Virus record (IMG/VR): IMGVR_UViG_3300043313_003968
Location: 1-34,218 of that record
Direction: 5' to 3' (one strand)
Origin: a virus
DNA length: 34,218 nucleotides
Shown: positions 15,249 through 24,078 of the stretch, piece after piece
Position numbering within the stretch: position 1 is the stretch's first letter
Layout: every line of letters starts with the position of its first letter
The notes under the pieces: generated by a model
What the model was told of the DNA's origin: nothing
Database searches by the model: none
What the model saw: only the letters and a program-made list of their open reading frames with translations
Program-made: the position numbers and the translations under genes

Positions 15249-17297
15249 CTACGGCGTGACCTCGGTCAGGTCGGATGCCGATCCGGTCGGGACCAGCTCG
15301 GAGGTGACGTGCACCGACTCCCCGCCGACGTGCGCGAGGTTGTAGAACGACTCGGTGAACTCGCAGTAGGTGTTGTTCGCGACGTGAGCGCTGTCGCGGA
15401 TGACACCGAGATCGAGCGTGCCCCCGTCGAGCACCAGCCAGGTGCCCTCCGCGAACATGTCCCACTCGACCGTCTCGGGGAACCCGGTCGTGGTGGTCAG
15501 CTCCCACTCGTTGGCGCCACCTGCCGTGGTGTCGCCCCACTCGGGGAACGGCGAGCCCCAGGCGGACTCCATCGACCACGTGATGTTGATGTTCCGAGCG
15601 CTGAACCACTGGTTCAGCTTCGCGTCGGACAGCGCCATCACGTCGTTGAGACCGTCGCCGGGCATCTGGTAGGAGATGTCGGCGCGGATCAGGTCGTGGA
15701 TCCAGTAGGGCATGACCACCCGGAAGGACTGGGTCGGCGAGATGCGGTTGCGGTACCGGAGCACCGACGCCACCTTGTCGACCTGACCCAGGATCTCCCG
15801 AGCTGCACCCAGCGTCTGGGTGGCCGTGACGTTCTGCGTCGCGCCCGCCTTCAGCTTGGACAGGAAGAACTGCTCGGTGGACCGAGCGTGCTGTACCAGC
15901 GCCAGCTCGTTGTGCGCCCGCACCAGCTCGGGGAAGACCCGGCCGGTGAGGTTGTCGAAGCACAGGCAGACCGAGACCGCTTCGAGCACGGCCTCCTCGA
16001 ACGGCAGGCACTGGACCGGGAGGCAGGGCTTCTCGCCTCGGGGGTTGCCGCCGTCCAGATCGGTGACGTTCGACGCGGGGTCCCCCAGGGGGTCCCAGAC
16101 ACCGATGGCGCCGTCGTAGTCGGCCTCGGGAAGCAGCGGGCTCGGGTAGAACCGGATGCCACCTCGGTCTGCGGTGAACCGCGGGAGGGAGTCCTGCACC
16201 GGGGTGTCGGTGGAGCCGATGCCGTCGATGTCGTAGCGGATCTCCAGCGGGATGCAGGCCCCAGCCGCGGCCGTGATGGCCTCGACTCCGGCGACCTTCT
16301 GGATCTTGTCCCAGTTCCCCTCGGTGTCTCCCATCTGGAGGACGCGGTCCTCCGGGAAGCTCGCCGTGAGCGTCGCAACGGTGTACTGCTGGCCGTTGGG
16401 GGACGAGACACGGGAGAGGTTCTGCAGACGCTTCATGAAAGCGTTGGTGACCTGTGATGCGTTGGTCAGCTCGGTACCGGCACTGATGCCGGGGATGTCA
16501 GCCCCTGCCGTGATGGCCACGCTCGCGTGTTCGCGCGGAACAGGCCGATTGTCGGCGGGCGGCGTGACGACCACGTCGGATGCGGAGGCTGCCACTGGGA
16601 TCTCCTCGGTCTGGGCAGGTGGGTTGGTGGACACTGCTGCGGGCTCGGCTGCCACTTCGGCCGGAGGTGCCTCCGGAGTCGCTTCGGCCGTGGCCGTGTT
16701 GCTGGGCGGATCGGGCACATTGCTGGGTCCGGTCGGCTCGTTGTCCGGCGTCGTCGGCTCGTTCTCCGGCGTCGTCGGCTCGTTCTCGGGCGCAGGAGTC
16801 GGGGTTGAGGACGAGTCCTCCACCTCGGCGAAGGTTCCGGCCGGTACGGCCTTCTTCTTCTTCTCCTCCTCCGTCTCCTTGTCGCCCGCGGGGTCGGGGT
16901 CGGGAGTAGGTGGAGCGCCCTCGGGGGGCGGGACGTCCGTGGGTGCCTCGGCCGGGACGTCGGCGGGATCCGCAGTCGGCTCGGCGTCGACAGGGGCGCT
17001 GTCGTCGGAAGGCGCAGTCTCCCCGTCGGCGGGGTCCTCGTCCTGCTTGGGCTTGACGCGGGAGGCGGCCTCGGCGGCACGCTGCTCCAGATCCTTCGCT
17101 GCGGCGACCCTGTTGTGCTGCTCGCCGCGAACCGCGTCGAGAGCATCGGCCAGAGCCGTCATGGAATCGACTACTTGAGCCGTTGGCTCCTGCTTCTCGA
17201 CCGTCTCGAACTCGGAGATGATCTTGCTTTCCAGATCGGAAAGCTGCCCCTCGTCGAGGTCGGAGAGTCGGTCGAGCATCTCCTTGATGCCATCCAC
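15249..17297 (-). CDS. Major capsid protein with N-terminal scaffold-like region
   Basis: The gene starts at GTG 17297 (VDGIKEMLDRLSDLDEGQ, first residue Met) with GGAG six bases upstream. Residues 1-100 are charged helices (LESKIISEFETVEKQEP), like the delta/scaffold domain of HK97-type capsids. Residues 100-245 are a Pro/Glu/Thr linker with short repeats. From about 255 the capsid shell domain begins: ACIPLEIRYDIDGIG, RFTADRGGIRFYPSPLL, IGVWDPLGDP, a long helix around FPELVRAHNELALVQHARST, and RNRISPTQSFRVVMPYWIHD. This matches actinophage HK97-fold major capsid proteins. At 682 aa it is long, because scaffold and linker are fused. The protease upstream presumably removes the N-terminal part; no cleavage site is assigned. 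Confidence 0.88.
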   Translation of the reverse strand: MDGIKEMLDRLSDLDEGQLSDLESKIISEFETVEKQEPTAQVVDSMTALADALDAVRGEQHNRVAAAKDLEQRAAEAASRVKPKQDEDPADGETAPSDDSAPVDAEPTADPADVPAEAPTDVPPPEGAPPTPDPDPAGDKETEEEKKKKAVPAGTFAEVEDSSSTPTPAPENEPTTPENEPTTPDNEPTGPSNVPDPPSNTATAEATPEAPPAEVAAEPAAVSTNPPAQTEEIPVAASASDVVVTPPADNRPVPREHASVAITAGADIPGISAGTELTNASQVTNAFMKRLQNLSRVSSPNGQQYTVATLTASFPEDRVLQMGDTEGNWDKIQKVAGVEAITAAAGACIPLEIRYDIDGIGSTDTPVQDSLPRFTADRGGIRFYPSPLLPEADYDGAIGVWDPLGDPASNVTDLDGGNPRGEKPCLPVQCLPFEEAVLEAVSVCLCFDNLTGRVFPELVRAHNELALVQHARSTEQFFLSKLKAGATQNVTATQTLGAAREILGQVDKVASVLRYRNRISPTQSFRVVMPYWIHDLIRADISYQMPGDGLNDVMALSDAKLNQWFSARNINITWSMESAWGSPFPEWGDTTAGGANEWELTTTTGFPETVEWDMFAEGTWLVLDGGTLDLGVIRDSAHVANNTYCEFTESFYNLAHVGGESVHVTSELVPTGSASDLTEVTP
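16744..16785 (-). repeat. Two perfect 21-bp repeats in the capsid linker
   Basis: The unit tccggcgtcgtcggctcgtt plus c occurs at 16744-16764 and 16765-16785, preceded by a partial copy. It encodes repeated ENEPTTP steps in the linker between scaffold and shell domains. The linker is presumably discarded on maturation, so length change should be tolerated. Confidence 0.85.
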
Positions 17298-17385
17298 TGC
17301 TGACTCCAGGGTCAGATGGGGACTCTCATGACGGTCATGCGACGTGGGCTCTCAACCGGCCCCAGTGGGTGTTGGGACTGTACCA

Positions 17386-17550
17386 CTAAACACTGGGCGT
17401 GCCGCTGGGTGGCGGAGGCTCCTGCAAGGAAGGCGATTGAGGAGGCGGGGGCGTCATGTTTCGCAGACCACGCATCTTGATCCAGGCGATCGCGATGGTG
17501 GACAGCGTCGTGATTGCCAGGATCAGCACCTCTCGGGTGTTGTCGTCCAT
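17386..17550 (-). CDS. Small single-pass membrane protein
   Basis: This 54-aa gene starts MDDNTREVLILAITTLSTIA, overlapping the upstream stop (TGATG), with AAGGAG eight bases ahead. One membrane segment spans about residues 8-24 (VLILAITTLSTIAIAWI). The tail is basic (KMRGLRN) and then Pro-rich. The acidic start and basic residues after the helix suggest an outside-in or positive-inside topology. It forms a tight pair with the four-helix membrane protein. Function is unknown; a holin-like or membrane-anchoring role is possible. The frame stays open upstream inside the neighbouring gene, but only this start has a ribosome site. Confidence 0.7.
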   Translation of the reverse strand: MDDNTREVLILAITTLSTIAIAWIKMRGLRNMTPPPPQSPSLQEPPPPSGTPSV

Positions 17551-17906
17551 CAGCGCCGCTCCTTGGTCTGGTCCTGGACCAGGAACGCGCCGTAGCCGGT
17601 GAACATCCCGGCCAACAGGAACAGCGCGATCCCCGCGCGCCGGGTCGGGTCGTCCGCGGTGTCGATCAGGTAGAACAGCAGCGTCGTGAACCCGGACCAG
17701 CCGACGAGCAGGAAGGCGAACTCCTCGCCAGGGACCTGCACGCTCGGCAAGCTGTAGACGATCAGGCCGAGTATCGCCATGCTCGCGACCACGACCAAGA
17801 ACCACTCGCCCCACATGATGGTGTCAGTCGGGTACACGGCGAAGAAGATGATCCCGGCGCAGTAGAGAAAAGACGCAACCGTCAGCACCGTCCGCCATTT
17901 CGTCAT
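17550..17906 (-). CDS. Four-helix membrane protein
   Basis: The 118-aa protein starts MTKWRTVLTVASFLYCAGII with GGGGGAG four bases upstream. Four hydrophobic stretches are clear: residues about 6-24, 35-53 (WFLVVVASMAILGLIVYSL), 63-83 (FAFLLVGWSGFTTLLFYLI) and 92-110 (GIALFLLAGMFTGYGAFLV). It ends in a charged QDQTKERR. It resembles no enzyme family I can name. Pairing with a one-helix protein recalls holin/antiholin sets, but the location between the protease and capsid genes is unlike a lysis cassette. A virion membrane-contact or host-takeover role is equally open. Confidence 0.7.
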   Translation of the reverse strand: MTKWRTVLTVASFLYCAGIIFFAVYPTDTIMWGEWFLVVVASMAILGLIVYSLPSVQVPGEEFAFLLVGWSGFTTLLFYLIDTADDPTRRAGIALFLLAGMFTGYGAFLVQDQTKERR

Positions 17907-17921
17907 GGTTCTCCCCCACTC

Positions 17922-20900
17922 CTAGATCAGGAACCGCAGAATGCGCGACAGCTCGGCCGAGATCTGGGGCTGGGAGAGGACGTCACCTCCGGCCATGAAC
18001 TCGGAGATCTTGCCACCGGCCTCGTTCAGGTGCTCAGGGTCGAGGCGCTGCTCGGCGCGCTTGTACAGGTCTTGCATCAGGCCCTGCAGGTCAGGTGGCA
18101 GATCGGAGAACTTGTACTTCTCGTTGAGGTCACCGAAGACCAGCGGCAGGTTGGCCACCGCCTCGGCGAGGTTGCTGTAGCCCTCACGGAGCGTCTTGAC
18201 CGCACCCTCGTCCTCGGTGTTCTTCGCGATCTGGTCGACCAGGTCGAGCACGCCCTTGGCGGCCTGTTGGGCAGCCTCGGTGTCGCCCTGGTTGGCCGCC
18301 TGCTGGATCTCGTCCAGTCCTTCGACCGCCTGCTGGGTCCCGGCCTCGCCCTGCAGATCCTTCTTCAGCTCCGCGATCACCATCCGGAACCGGCCCTTCT
18401 CATCGCGCGGGTGGTTCGAGGGGTTCCACGGCGAGCCGTCGGGGTAGCGGCCTCCAGCGGCCAGCAGACTGATCCCGTCCAGGGTCTCGTCCGAAGCGCG
18501 CAGGATCAGCGGGATGCAGGCGCCACCAGCGATCAGCGCCATCCGCGCGGCGAGATCCTCGACCTCACCGGCGACGTCTTGGACCGGGGTGGTCATCGAC
18601 GCCCACGACTCCGGGATCAGGTCGGTCTTGCCGAGAGCCCGTGCCCGCTTGCGGATGTGGCGACGGACCTTCGGCTTGTCGCTGTCCTTGGCCCGGCCGT
18701 AGGCCCGGATGGCGTTCTTCAGGTCACCCACCGTGGCGATCGGGTAGGAACCGTCCGGCAGCGCCTGGCCCTTCTTGGACATCTCCTTGCGCTTGTCGGT
18801 GCCGATGTCGCGGAACAGCTCCTCGCCACCGCTCATCAGTGCCGCCATCCGCTCACGCGCGGCAGCAGCCTCCGGCGAGCGCACCGTGGTGAACCTGTTC
18901 AGTGCCGCCTCGCGGGCCGCGGCCATCCGGGCACGGTGCTCCGCGCGGACCGGGTCCATCCGGGCCAGCACCGACTCGCGAGCCTGAGCCAGCGCCTCAC
19001 GCTGCGGGGTCTCCAACGCGTCGACCCGCTCGATCAGCTTGTCCAGCGGTGCCGCATCGGCATCGGCCCGGATCCGGCTGAGCACGGCGGTGCCCGCCGC
19101 GACCAAGGCGTAGACGTGCCCGGAGGCAACCCGTGCGCGGGTGACCGGGAAGCCCGGCACGTTCACCTGGCAGACCGCGACCAGCTCCAGCCGCCCGTGG
19201 ATCGGGCGCCAGTCGCCGGACGGTGCCGCTGCCCGGATCGCTCGGACCTGGGAGGCGGTGACGTCGGGACGCAAGGCTCCGGCCACCCAGATGCCGTAGG
19301 CGTCCTCACCGGCGTGCACGTCGCACATCGCCGAAGCGGTGTCGTCGTAGTGCTTGACGGCCGCCGCGGCGTTGGCTTCCAGTGGTGCGTGCCCTCCGGC
19401 CAGGGTGATCTGGCCGACGGGGACGTCCTTGCCCTCTTCGGTGCGCAGCAGCCCGGTGTGGAAGTAGGCATAGTTCGACCGGCTCCGGGGCGGCCGGGTG
19501 GAGAACGGGAGTCCGATGTGCTCGGAGTCCCAGGTCGCCACGTGCCCGAAGACGCGACCGTCATCGAGGATGGTCAGCGGTGTCTCCTGCTTGAGCCCTG
19601 GGTCGTCGAACCAATCCAGGGGTGGGTGGATGGGGATGCCCGCTGCGGTCAACGCCGTGCGAACCATCTCCTCGGTCTCGGCCTCCGTGTTCGGAGTGCC
19701 GATGTAGGTCCCGTCGGCAACCATGGGCTCTTCCTCCTCCTGGCCTTCCTCTAGCTCGATGCGGACTTCCTGGAATGCGGGCTTGGCGACGAGCGTCGCG
19801 CCCATCACCCGCCCGTTGGTGACGACCATGTCGTCGGCGACGATGCGCACGATGTCGTCGCTGGTGCCCTCGCCGTGCTCGCGCTCGACCGTCTCGGGGC
19901 TGCGCGCCTCGGCCTCGAAGTTGTCGAGGTCCACCGAGACACCGCGCAGGAACTTGTGCCGGACCAGCCGCTCGGCCTCCTGGCCGTACGGCCCGACGTC
20001 GAAGACACCGCGGGCGTTGACCAGGGAGCCGTCCTCGCTGCGCTCCATCGAGTCGATCCGGCCCACGATCACCGAGTCGTCGTGGCCCTCGGCGGTCTTG
20101 ATCTGCCACATCAACGGCAGCGGCAGGTCGCGGGTGGTCAACGAGAGCGGCGCGAAGCTGCGCCCGTCACCGGACTTGACTCCGATCGGGGCCAGCACCG
20201 GGATCACGAACGGCGAGCCGGACAGCTCGGTGGGGACCTGGTCAGCTCGCTCGGGTGCCTCGACACCGGCGACCAGGCTGCTCGCACCGGCCAGCAGCGC
20301 GGAGTAGGCGATCACGTCATCGGTGCTCAGCAGGTGCACGTCGAAGAGCTGGCCACGCTCGGCGGCCGAACCACGACGTCCGACGTTGCGCCGGTCACCG
20401 GGCCACTCACCGGTCATCTCATGATGCAGCTCGGCGCAGTAGCCCTCGCTCATTCCCGGCTTGGGCATGTACTTCTTCAGGTGCCGGTTGCACCGGGTCC
20501 AGTCACCGGGAGTGTTCCAGCGGATCTTGGCGGTGCCCCCGGTGCCGGTGGTCCAGTACCGCTTGAGCCGCTCGACGTTGGCGACGTCGCTGGGTGTGTC
20601 GGCGATGCCGGGGATGCCTGCGGCGAGGATCTCGACGACCTCGCCATACTCGCCCCAGATGGCGGCGGCTGACGCTGCCACCGTGGCAGCCGCGTCCTTG
20701 GCCTCCTGCTCGGCTTCGGCCTTGCCCTCCGGCGTCTGGTAGAACGCCTGCACCTGGGTCATCGTGTCGTTGAAGGTGGCCTCGTCGAGAGAGACGATCG
20801 CGGGTGGCGAGCTGGACTGCAGCTGACGCAGCACCTTGGGATCGTTGACCCAGCCGGTGGCGGTGTAGCGCAGCACCTGCGCCTGGGTGCCGGTGGTGCT

Positions 20901-23402
20901 GGCCGGGACCATCGCCAGCAACTCCAGCACTGCCTGCTGGTTGGCCTCGTCCACCTCTGCCATGTAGACCGGCGCGACGTCGGACTGGGCAGGGTCGGTG
21001 ATCGGCTGCCCGGTGCCTCCGGCATCCGGCAGCACCGGCACCTCGGCCGGTTCGTCCTTCTTCTTGGCCGCAGCCGTCAGCCCGCGTCGATAGCGCGCGG
21101 GCAGGATCTTGCGGTAGATCCGGTCGATCGCGTCACGGGCGCTCTTGCCACCAGCGTGGATCTTCTCCAGCCGACGCTTGTAGTCGGCCTCGGCCTTGGC
21201 CTGCTCACGCTCCCAGCGCGCCTTGGACTCTGCGTCGAGCGCCTTCTGGGCCTGGTCGCGCGCCTTCTTCCCGGCGCGCTCCTTCTCGATGAAGTTGGGG
21301 TAGTTCGCGGCGACCGCCTTGAGCGCCTCGGCGTCCATCGGCGGCAGCATCGACTTCAGCAGCGCCTTGGGGGTGTTCGCGGTGGCGCGTGGCTTGCCCT
21401 CGATCTTGCTGACGTCGACGACCGGCGCCTTGTCGTAGTCCGCCGCGGGTGCAGCGGTGACCCTGGTGCTCTTGGCCGGGACCCACTCGCTGGTGCCGTC
21501 GTCGTCGTAGGTGACCTGGACCTGCTGGGTGGCCGGGTCGATCTTGGCCACCGTGCCGGTGCGGGCCTGGGGGCCGACGGCGATCTTGGAGCCGGACTTG
21601 GCGAACCGGCCACCGGCGTCACGGACCTGCTTCTTGGCGTTCTCCGCGCGCTCCTCGGGGGTGTACCCGTCGTCCTCGGCAAAGACGTAGGCGTGCGTAA
21701 CACCAGAGGCGGTGACGATCGCGACCCGGTTCAGCATCTCCTCGTCGAGGCCGGGGATGGCCTCGGCCATCACCAGCGCCTCGCCGGGGTCGACCTCGCG
21801 CAGGTCGACCTGTTGGTCGGGGTAGACCGAGAGCGCTCGGACCACCTCGCGGGCGGTGTCGTCGTCCAGCTCGATGATCTGCTCCGGCGAGCCGAGGTGA
21901 GCCTGCTCCCAGGTGCGGGTCCGCGGCTCGTAGCGGTAGAACATCGCGCCGTCGCTGACGTAGAGCTGGTCCACGCTCAGCGAGTCATCGCCGGTGTAGG
22001 CGGCGTAGTAGGTCAGCGGGTCGTCGGCCTCGGTGCCGCGCCGCTCCCAGAACACCGTCTTGAGGTCGTCGTCGGCACTGATCGCCTGCTCCACCGGGTC
22101 GTCGGCGTCGAACTCCTCCCAGTCCACCCCGTGGATGTCGGCCGCTGCCTTGATCGGCTGCGCAGGTTGCGCTGGCTGCCCCTCCTGCTCCCCCTCTCCG
22201 GCCTTGCCGTCCCAGTACTGCTGGGTCTCGGCGACCTTCTTGTCGACGTCGTCCTTGTGCAGGTAGTAGGCCGCCAGCGCCGCCTGCTTGTGCAGCGTGT
22301 CGTCGACCCCCTTTCCGCAGACCTCACACTTGTCGGGGTCCTGGACCGTCTCGGAGAAGTAGTGCGCGTCCTCCGGGGTGGTGTCGGCTTGGGTGTAGTC
22401 GACCGCGTCACCTTGATGACGCTCGTCCATCTCGCCCGTACCGCAAAACATGCAGAAATCTGGGTTCTCCAACACCGGAGCGAACACGTGCGGAGCGTCG
22501 CCGTCGAAGCTCTCCGCGTCGGCGACCTCCTCCTCGGCCACTACCGCGGCGTCGGCGTCGTAGCCGGTGGCCAGCAGCGCCTCGGACTCCACCCGGCGGA
22601 TGGTTCGGCGCGCCCAGTCACGTCCGGCGTCGCCACCCAGGGCCAGGTAGGTCAGGGCGCGGGAGGAGGGGTAGCGGGCCGAGGACTTCGAGCCGCCGCA
22701 GCTGCACGAGCCGTTGCCGTCGCACGCGGAGGTGTGCGGACCGTTGAGCACGGTGAACGCGCGCGGCAGCAGTCGCAGCGTGTCGTAGTCGATCTCCTGG
22801 TCGTCAGCCAGCTTCTGGCTGATCGTGCCGGTGACGCTGTCCTCGGCACCGGCCACTCGCGCGGCCCAGACCCGACCGGAGTTGCCACCCCAGGACAGCC
22901 ACTCAGCCGGGTCCACCTTGGTCTGCTCGTGCCGGTCGAAGTAGGCGTTCATCTGCTGGACCAGCCGGGGCGGGACGATGCTGCCCTCGGAGAGTCGTTC
23001 GGCGCGGGCGCGGGCGGTCTCGTTCAGACCGAGGTCGAGTGCGCTCTGGGCGACCACCTGGACCGAGAGCGGTGGCACCAGGCTGGCTCCGGCGGTGATC
23101 GCTGGCAGCTCGATCGGGCGGGCGTAGACCTGGGTCCAGTACTGGGCCTGACGGGCGTTGGCGCGCACGGGCTCGGGGACGGCGAAGGTGCGCAACGGGT
23201 CGGGGCTGGCCAGCACCGAGCGGGCCAGCAAGGCGGCGCGGCGCTCCTCGGAGCTGTGTCCGGGCGGCACGAAGCCGCCGTGGTGATCCAGCTCGGCGGC
23301 GCTGAAAACGTCGGTGACGTCACCGGACTTCAGGTCAACAGCGACCGCCGATCCGGCGTGCTCGAAGAACATCCAGCCGCTGCTGGCACCGAGTGTCCGC
23401 AT
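17922..23402 (-). CDS. Giant capsid maturation protease fusion
   Basis: This 1826-aa protein contains several modules. Residues 1-310 are an uncharacterised N-region with a CDGNGSCSCGG cluster. Two CxxC-x-H motifs follow (CMFCGTGEMDERH near 315, CEVCGKGVDDTLH near 357). An SH3-like segment lies near 605 (ARTGTVAKIDPATQQVQV). A conserved actinophage block is near 945 (RYWTTGTGGTAKIRW with paired Cys). The HK97 prohead protease domain covers about 1060-1200, with His1107 (AEGHDDSVIVGRID) and Ser1156 (FLRGVSVDLD) as likely catalytic residues. A second domain near 1265-1420 (DGRVFGHVATW, PSGDWRPIHGRLELVAV) is common beside these proteases. The end has WNPSNHPRDEKGRF and helices. Typical prohead proteases are about 200-300 aa, so this is far larger. 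It should process scaffold and capsid. The start is weakly supported (only G-rich sequence upstream). Confidence 0.82.
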   Translation of the reverse strand: MRTLGASSGWMFFEHAGSAVAVDLKSGDVTDVFSAAELDHHGGFVPPGHSSEERRAALLARSVLASPDPLRTFAVPEPVRANARQAQYWTQVYARPIELPAITAGASLVPPLSVQVVAQSALDLGLNETARARAERLSEGSIVPPRLVQQMNAYFDRHEQTKVDPAEWLSWGGNSGRVWAARVAGAEDSVTGTISQKLADDQEIDYDTLRLLPRAFTVLNGPHTSACDGNGSCSCGGSKSSARYPSSRALTYLALGGDAGRDWARRTIRRVESEALLATGYDADAAVVAEEEVADAESFDGDAPHVFAPVLENPDFCMFCGTGEMDERHQGDAVDYTQADTTPEDAHYFSETVQDPDKCEVCGKGVDDTLHKQAALAAYYLHKDDVDKKVAETQQYWDGKAGEGEQEGQPAQPAQPIKAAADIHGVDWEEFDADDPVEQAISADDDLKTVFWERRGTEADDPLTYYAAYTGDDSLSVDQLYVSDGAMFYRYEPRTRTWEQAHLGSPEQIIELDDDTAREVVRALSVYPDQQVDLREVDPGEALVMAEAIPGLDEEMLNRVAIVTASGVTHAYVFAEDDGYTPEERAENAKKQVRDAGGRFAKSGSKIAVGPQARTGTVAKIDPATQQVQVTYDDDGTSEWVPAKSTRVTAAPAADYDKAPVVDVSKIEGKPRATANTPKALLKSMLPPMDAEALKAVAANYPNFIEKERAGKKARDQAQKALDAESKARWEREQAKAEADYKRRLEKIHAGGKSARDAIDRIYRKILPARYRRGLTAAAKKKDEPAEVPVLPDAGGTGQPITDPAQSDVAPVYMAEVDEANQQAVLELLAMVPASTTGTQAQVLRYTATGWVNDPKVLRQLQSSSPPAIVSLDEATFNDTMTQVQAFYQTPEGKAEAEQEAKDAAATVAASAAAIWGEYGEVVEILAAGIPGIADTPSDVANVERLKRYWTTGTGGTAKIRWNTPGDWTRCNRHLKKYMPKPGMSEGYCAELHHEMTGEWPGDRRNVGRRGSAAERGQLFDVHLLSTDDVIAYSALLAGASSLVAGVEAPERADQVPTELSGSPFVIPVLAPIGVKSGDGRSFAPLSLTTRDLPLPLMWQIKTAEGHDDSVIVGRIDSMERSEDGSLVNARGVFDVGPYGQEAERLVRHKFLRGVSVDLDNFEAEARSPETVEREHGEGTSDDIVRIVADDMVVTNGRVMGATLVAKPAFQEVRIELEEGQEEEEPMVADGTYIGTPNTEAETEEMVRTALTAAGIPIHPPLDWFDDPGLKQETPLTILDDGRVFGHVATWDSEHIGLPFSTRPPRSRSNYAYFHTGLLRTEEGKDVPVGQITLAGGHAPLEANAAAAVKHYDDTASAMCDVHAGEDAYGIWVAGALRPDVTASQVRAIRAAAPSGDWRPIHGRLELVAVCQVNVPGFPVTRARVASGHVYALVAAGTAVLSRIRADADAAPLDKLIERVDALETPQREALAQARESVLARMDPVRAEHRARMAAAREAALNRFTTVRSPEAAAARERMAALMSGGEELFRDIGTDKRKEMSKKGQALPDGSYPIATVGDLKNAIRAYGRAKDSDKPKVRRHIRKRARALGKTDLIPESWASMTTPVQDVAGEVEDLAARMALIAGGACIPLILRASDETLDGISLLAAGGRYPDGSPWNPSNHPRDEKGRFRMVIAELKKDLQGEAGTQQAVEGLDEIQQAANQGDTEAAQQAAKGVLDLVDQIAKNTEDEGAVKTLREGYSNLAEAVANLPLVFGDLNEKYKFSDLPPDLQGLMQDLYKRAEQRLDPEHLNEAGGKISEFMAGGDVLSQPQISAELSRILRFLI

Positions 23403-23422
23403 CCCCCGAGTTTAGATGTACA

Positions 23423-23602
23423 TCAGCCAGATGGAGCTGGCTCCTTCGCGGGGGCTGCGGAAACGTCAGTGGGCTCGGCGTCGGGCTCGGGTGCAGGCTT
23501 CGTGGACTCGTTGAAGAACGAGTCCACCTGTCCTGAGATCCGCTCGGCGAACTGCTCGGGCGACTCGTCAGGCTTCTGCGTCAGCGTCAGTACGCGCGGC
23601 AT
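23423..23602 (-). CDS. Small acidic hypothetical protein
   Basis: I start it at ATG 23602 (MPRVLTLTQKPDESPEQFAE), with GGAG seven bases upstream, overlapping the end of the previous gene by 35 bases. The 59-aa product has a short amphipathic helix (FAERISGQVDSFFNE) and an Ala/Pro/Glu tail. No family recognised. It is wedged between two other small genes and the giant protease, so translational coupling is likely. Confidence 0.55.
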   Translation of the reverse strand: MPRVLTLTQKPDESPEQFAERISGQVDSFFNESTKPAPEPDAEPTDVSAAPAKEPAPSG

Positions 23603-23888
23603 CGGGCATCTCCAATCCTGAGTAGTCGAAGTGCGGCAGCAGGTCGCCGACGTAGCGACGGTAGTTCTTGTCACCAGGCGGGATCGCTACCCGTGAGTCC
23701 ACCAGACCGATCGGCGGTGCCATGTCGGCGGGCATCCACTCCAGGTAGAGAGTGCCGTCGGTGGCACGCCAGGTAGTCGGTGACTCACCGGCCAGGTACT
23801 CCATGTAGGCGGCGTACCGCTCGTCGGTCATGTGGTCCGGCTTGGGAATGTCAGACCGGGGCGGTGGCGGGCTGGGAATGTCCGGCAT
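23568..23888 (-). CDS. Hypothetical 106-aa protein
   Basis: It begins MPDIPSPPPPRSDIPKPDHM, a Pro-rich start, then DERYAAYMEYLAGESPTTWR, TLYLEWMPADMAPPIGLVDS and NYRRYVGDLLPHFDYSGL. It overlaps the preceding gene by 38 bases and the following one by 35. An internal ATG at residue 20 (MTDERYAAYMEYLAGE) is an alternative start that would drop the Pro-rich part. The aromatic, charged middle looks like a folded small domain. No function can be assigned. Confidence 0.6.
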   Translation of the reverse strand: MPDIPSPPPPRSDIPKPDHMTDERYAAYMEYLAGESPTTWRATDGTLYLEWMPADMAPPIGLVDSRVAIPPGDKNYRRYVGDLLPHFDYSGLEMPDAARTDADAEA

Positions 23889-24078
23889 CGCGCTCTCCTC
23901 CCTCGGTGGTGGGTTCTGCGGTGGGTTCCTCGTGCTGCACCGCGCCAGGGAACAGTGCAGTCCATTCTTGCGGCGTCATCCGGATGGCGTCGAACTCGGA
24001 TCCAGGGGGTGGGTTGCCCTCGTAGCGCAGCAGCGCCAGGAAGTCCGGCATGCTCAGCTTCTCGATGTCGACAGTCAT
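23851..24078 (-). CDS. Hypothetical 75-aa protein
   Basis: It starts MTVDIEKLSMPDFLALLRYE, its ATG overlapping the giant protein's stop (TGATG), so it is probably translated by reinitiation. The middle reads FDAIRMTPQEWTALFPGAVQ and the end is Thr/Glu/Pro-rich. No family recognised. First of three small overlapping genes between the two giant proteins. Confidence 0.6.
   Translation of the reverse strand: MTVDIEKLSMPDFLALLRYEGNPPPGSEFDAIRMTPQEWTALFPGAVQHEEPTAEPTTEGGERDAGHSQPATAPV

Noticed and set aside
17361-17397. 7-bp inverted repeat cccagtg/cactggg near the end of the small membrane protein gene
   Set aside because: Short stem, 23-base loop, overlaps the coding end and lacks a U-tract; too weak to call a terminator.
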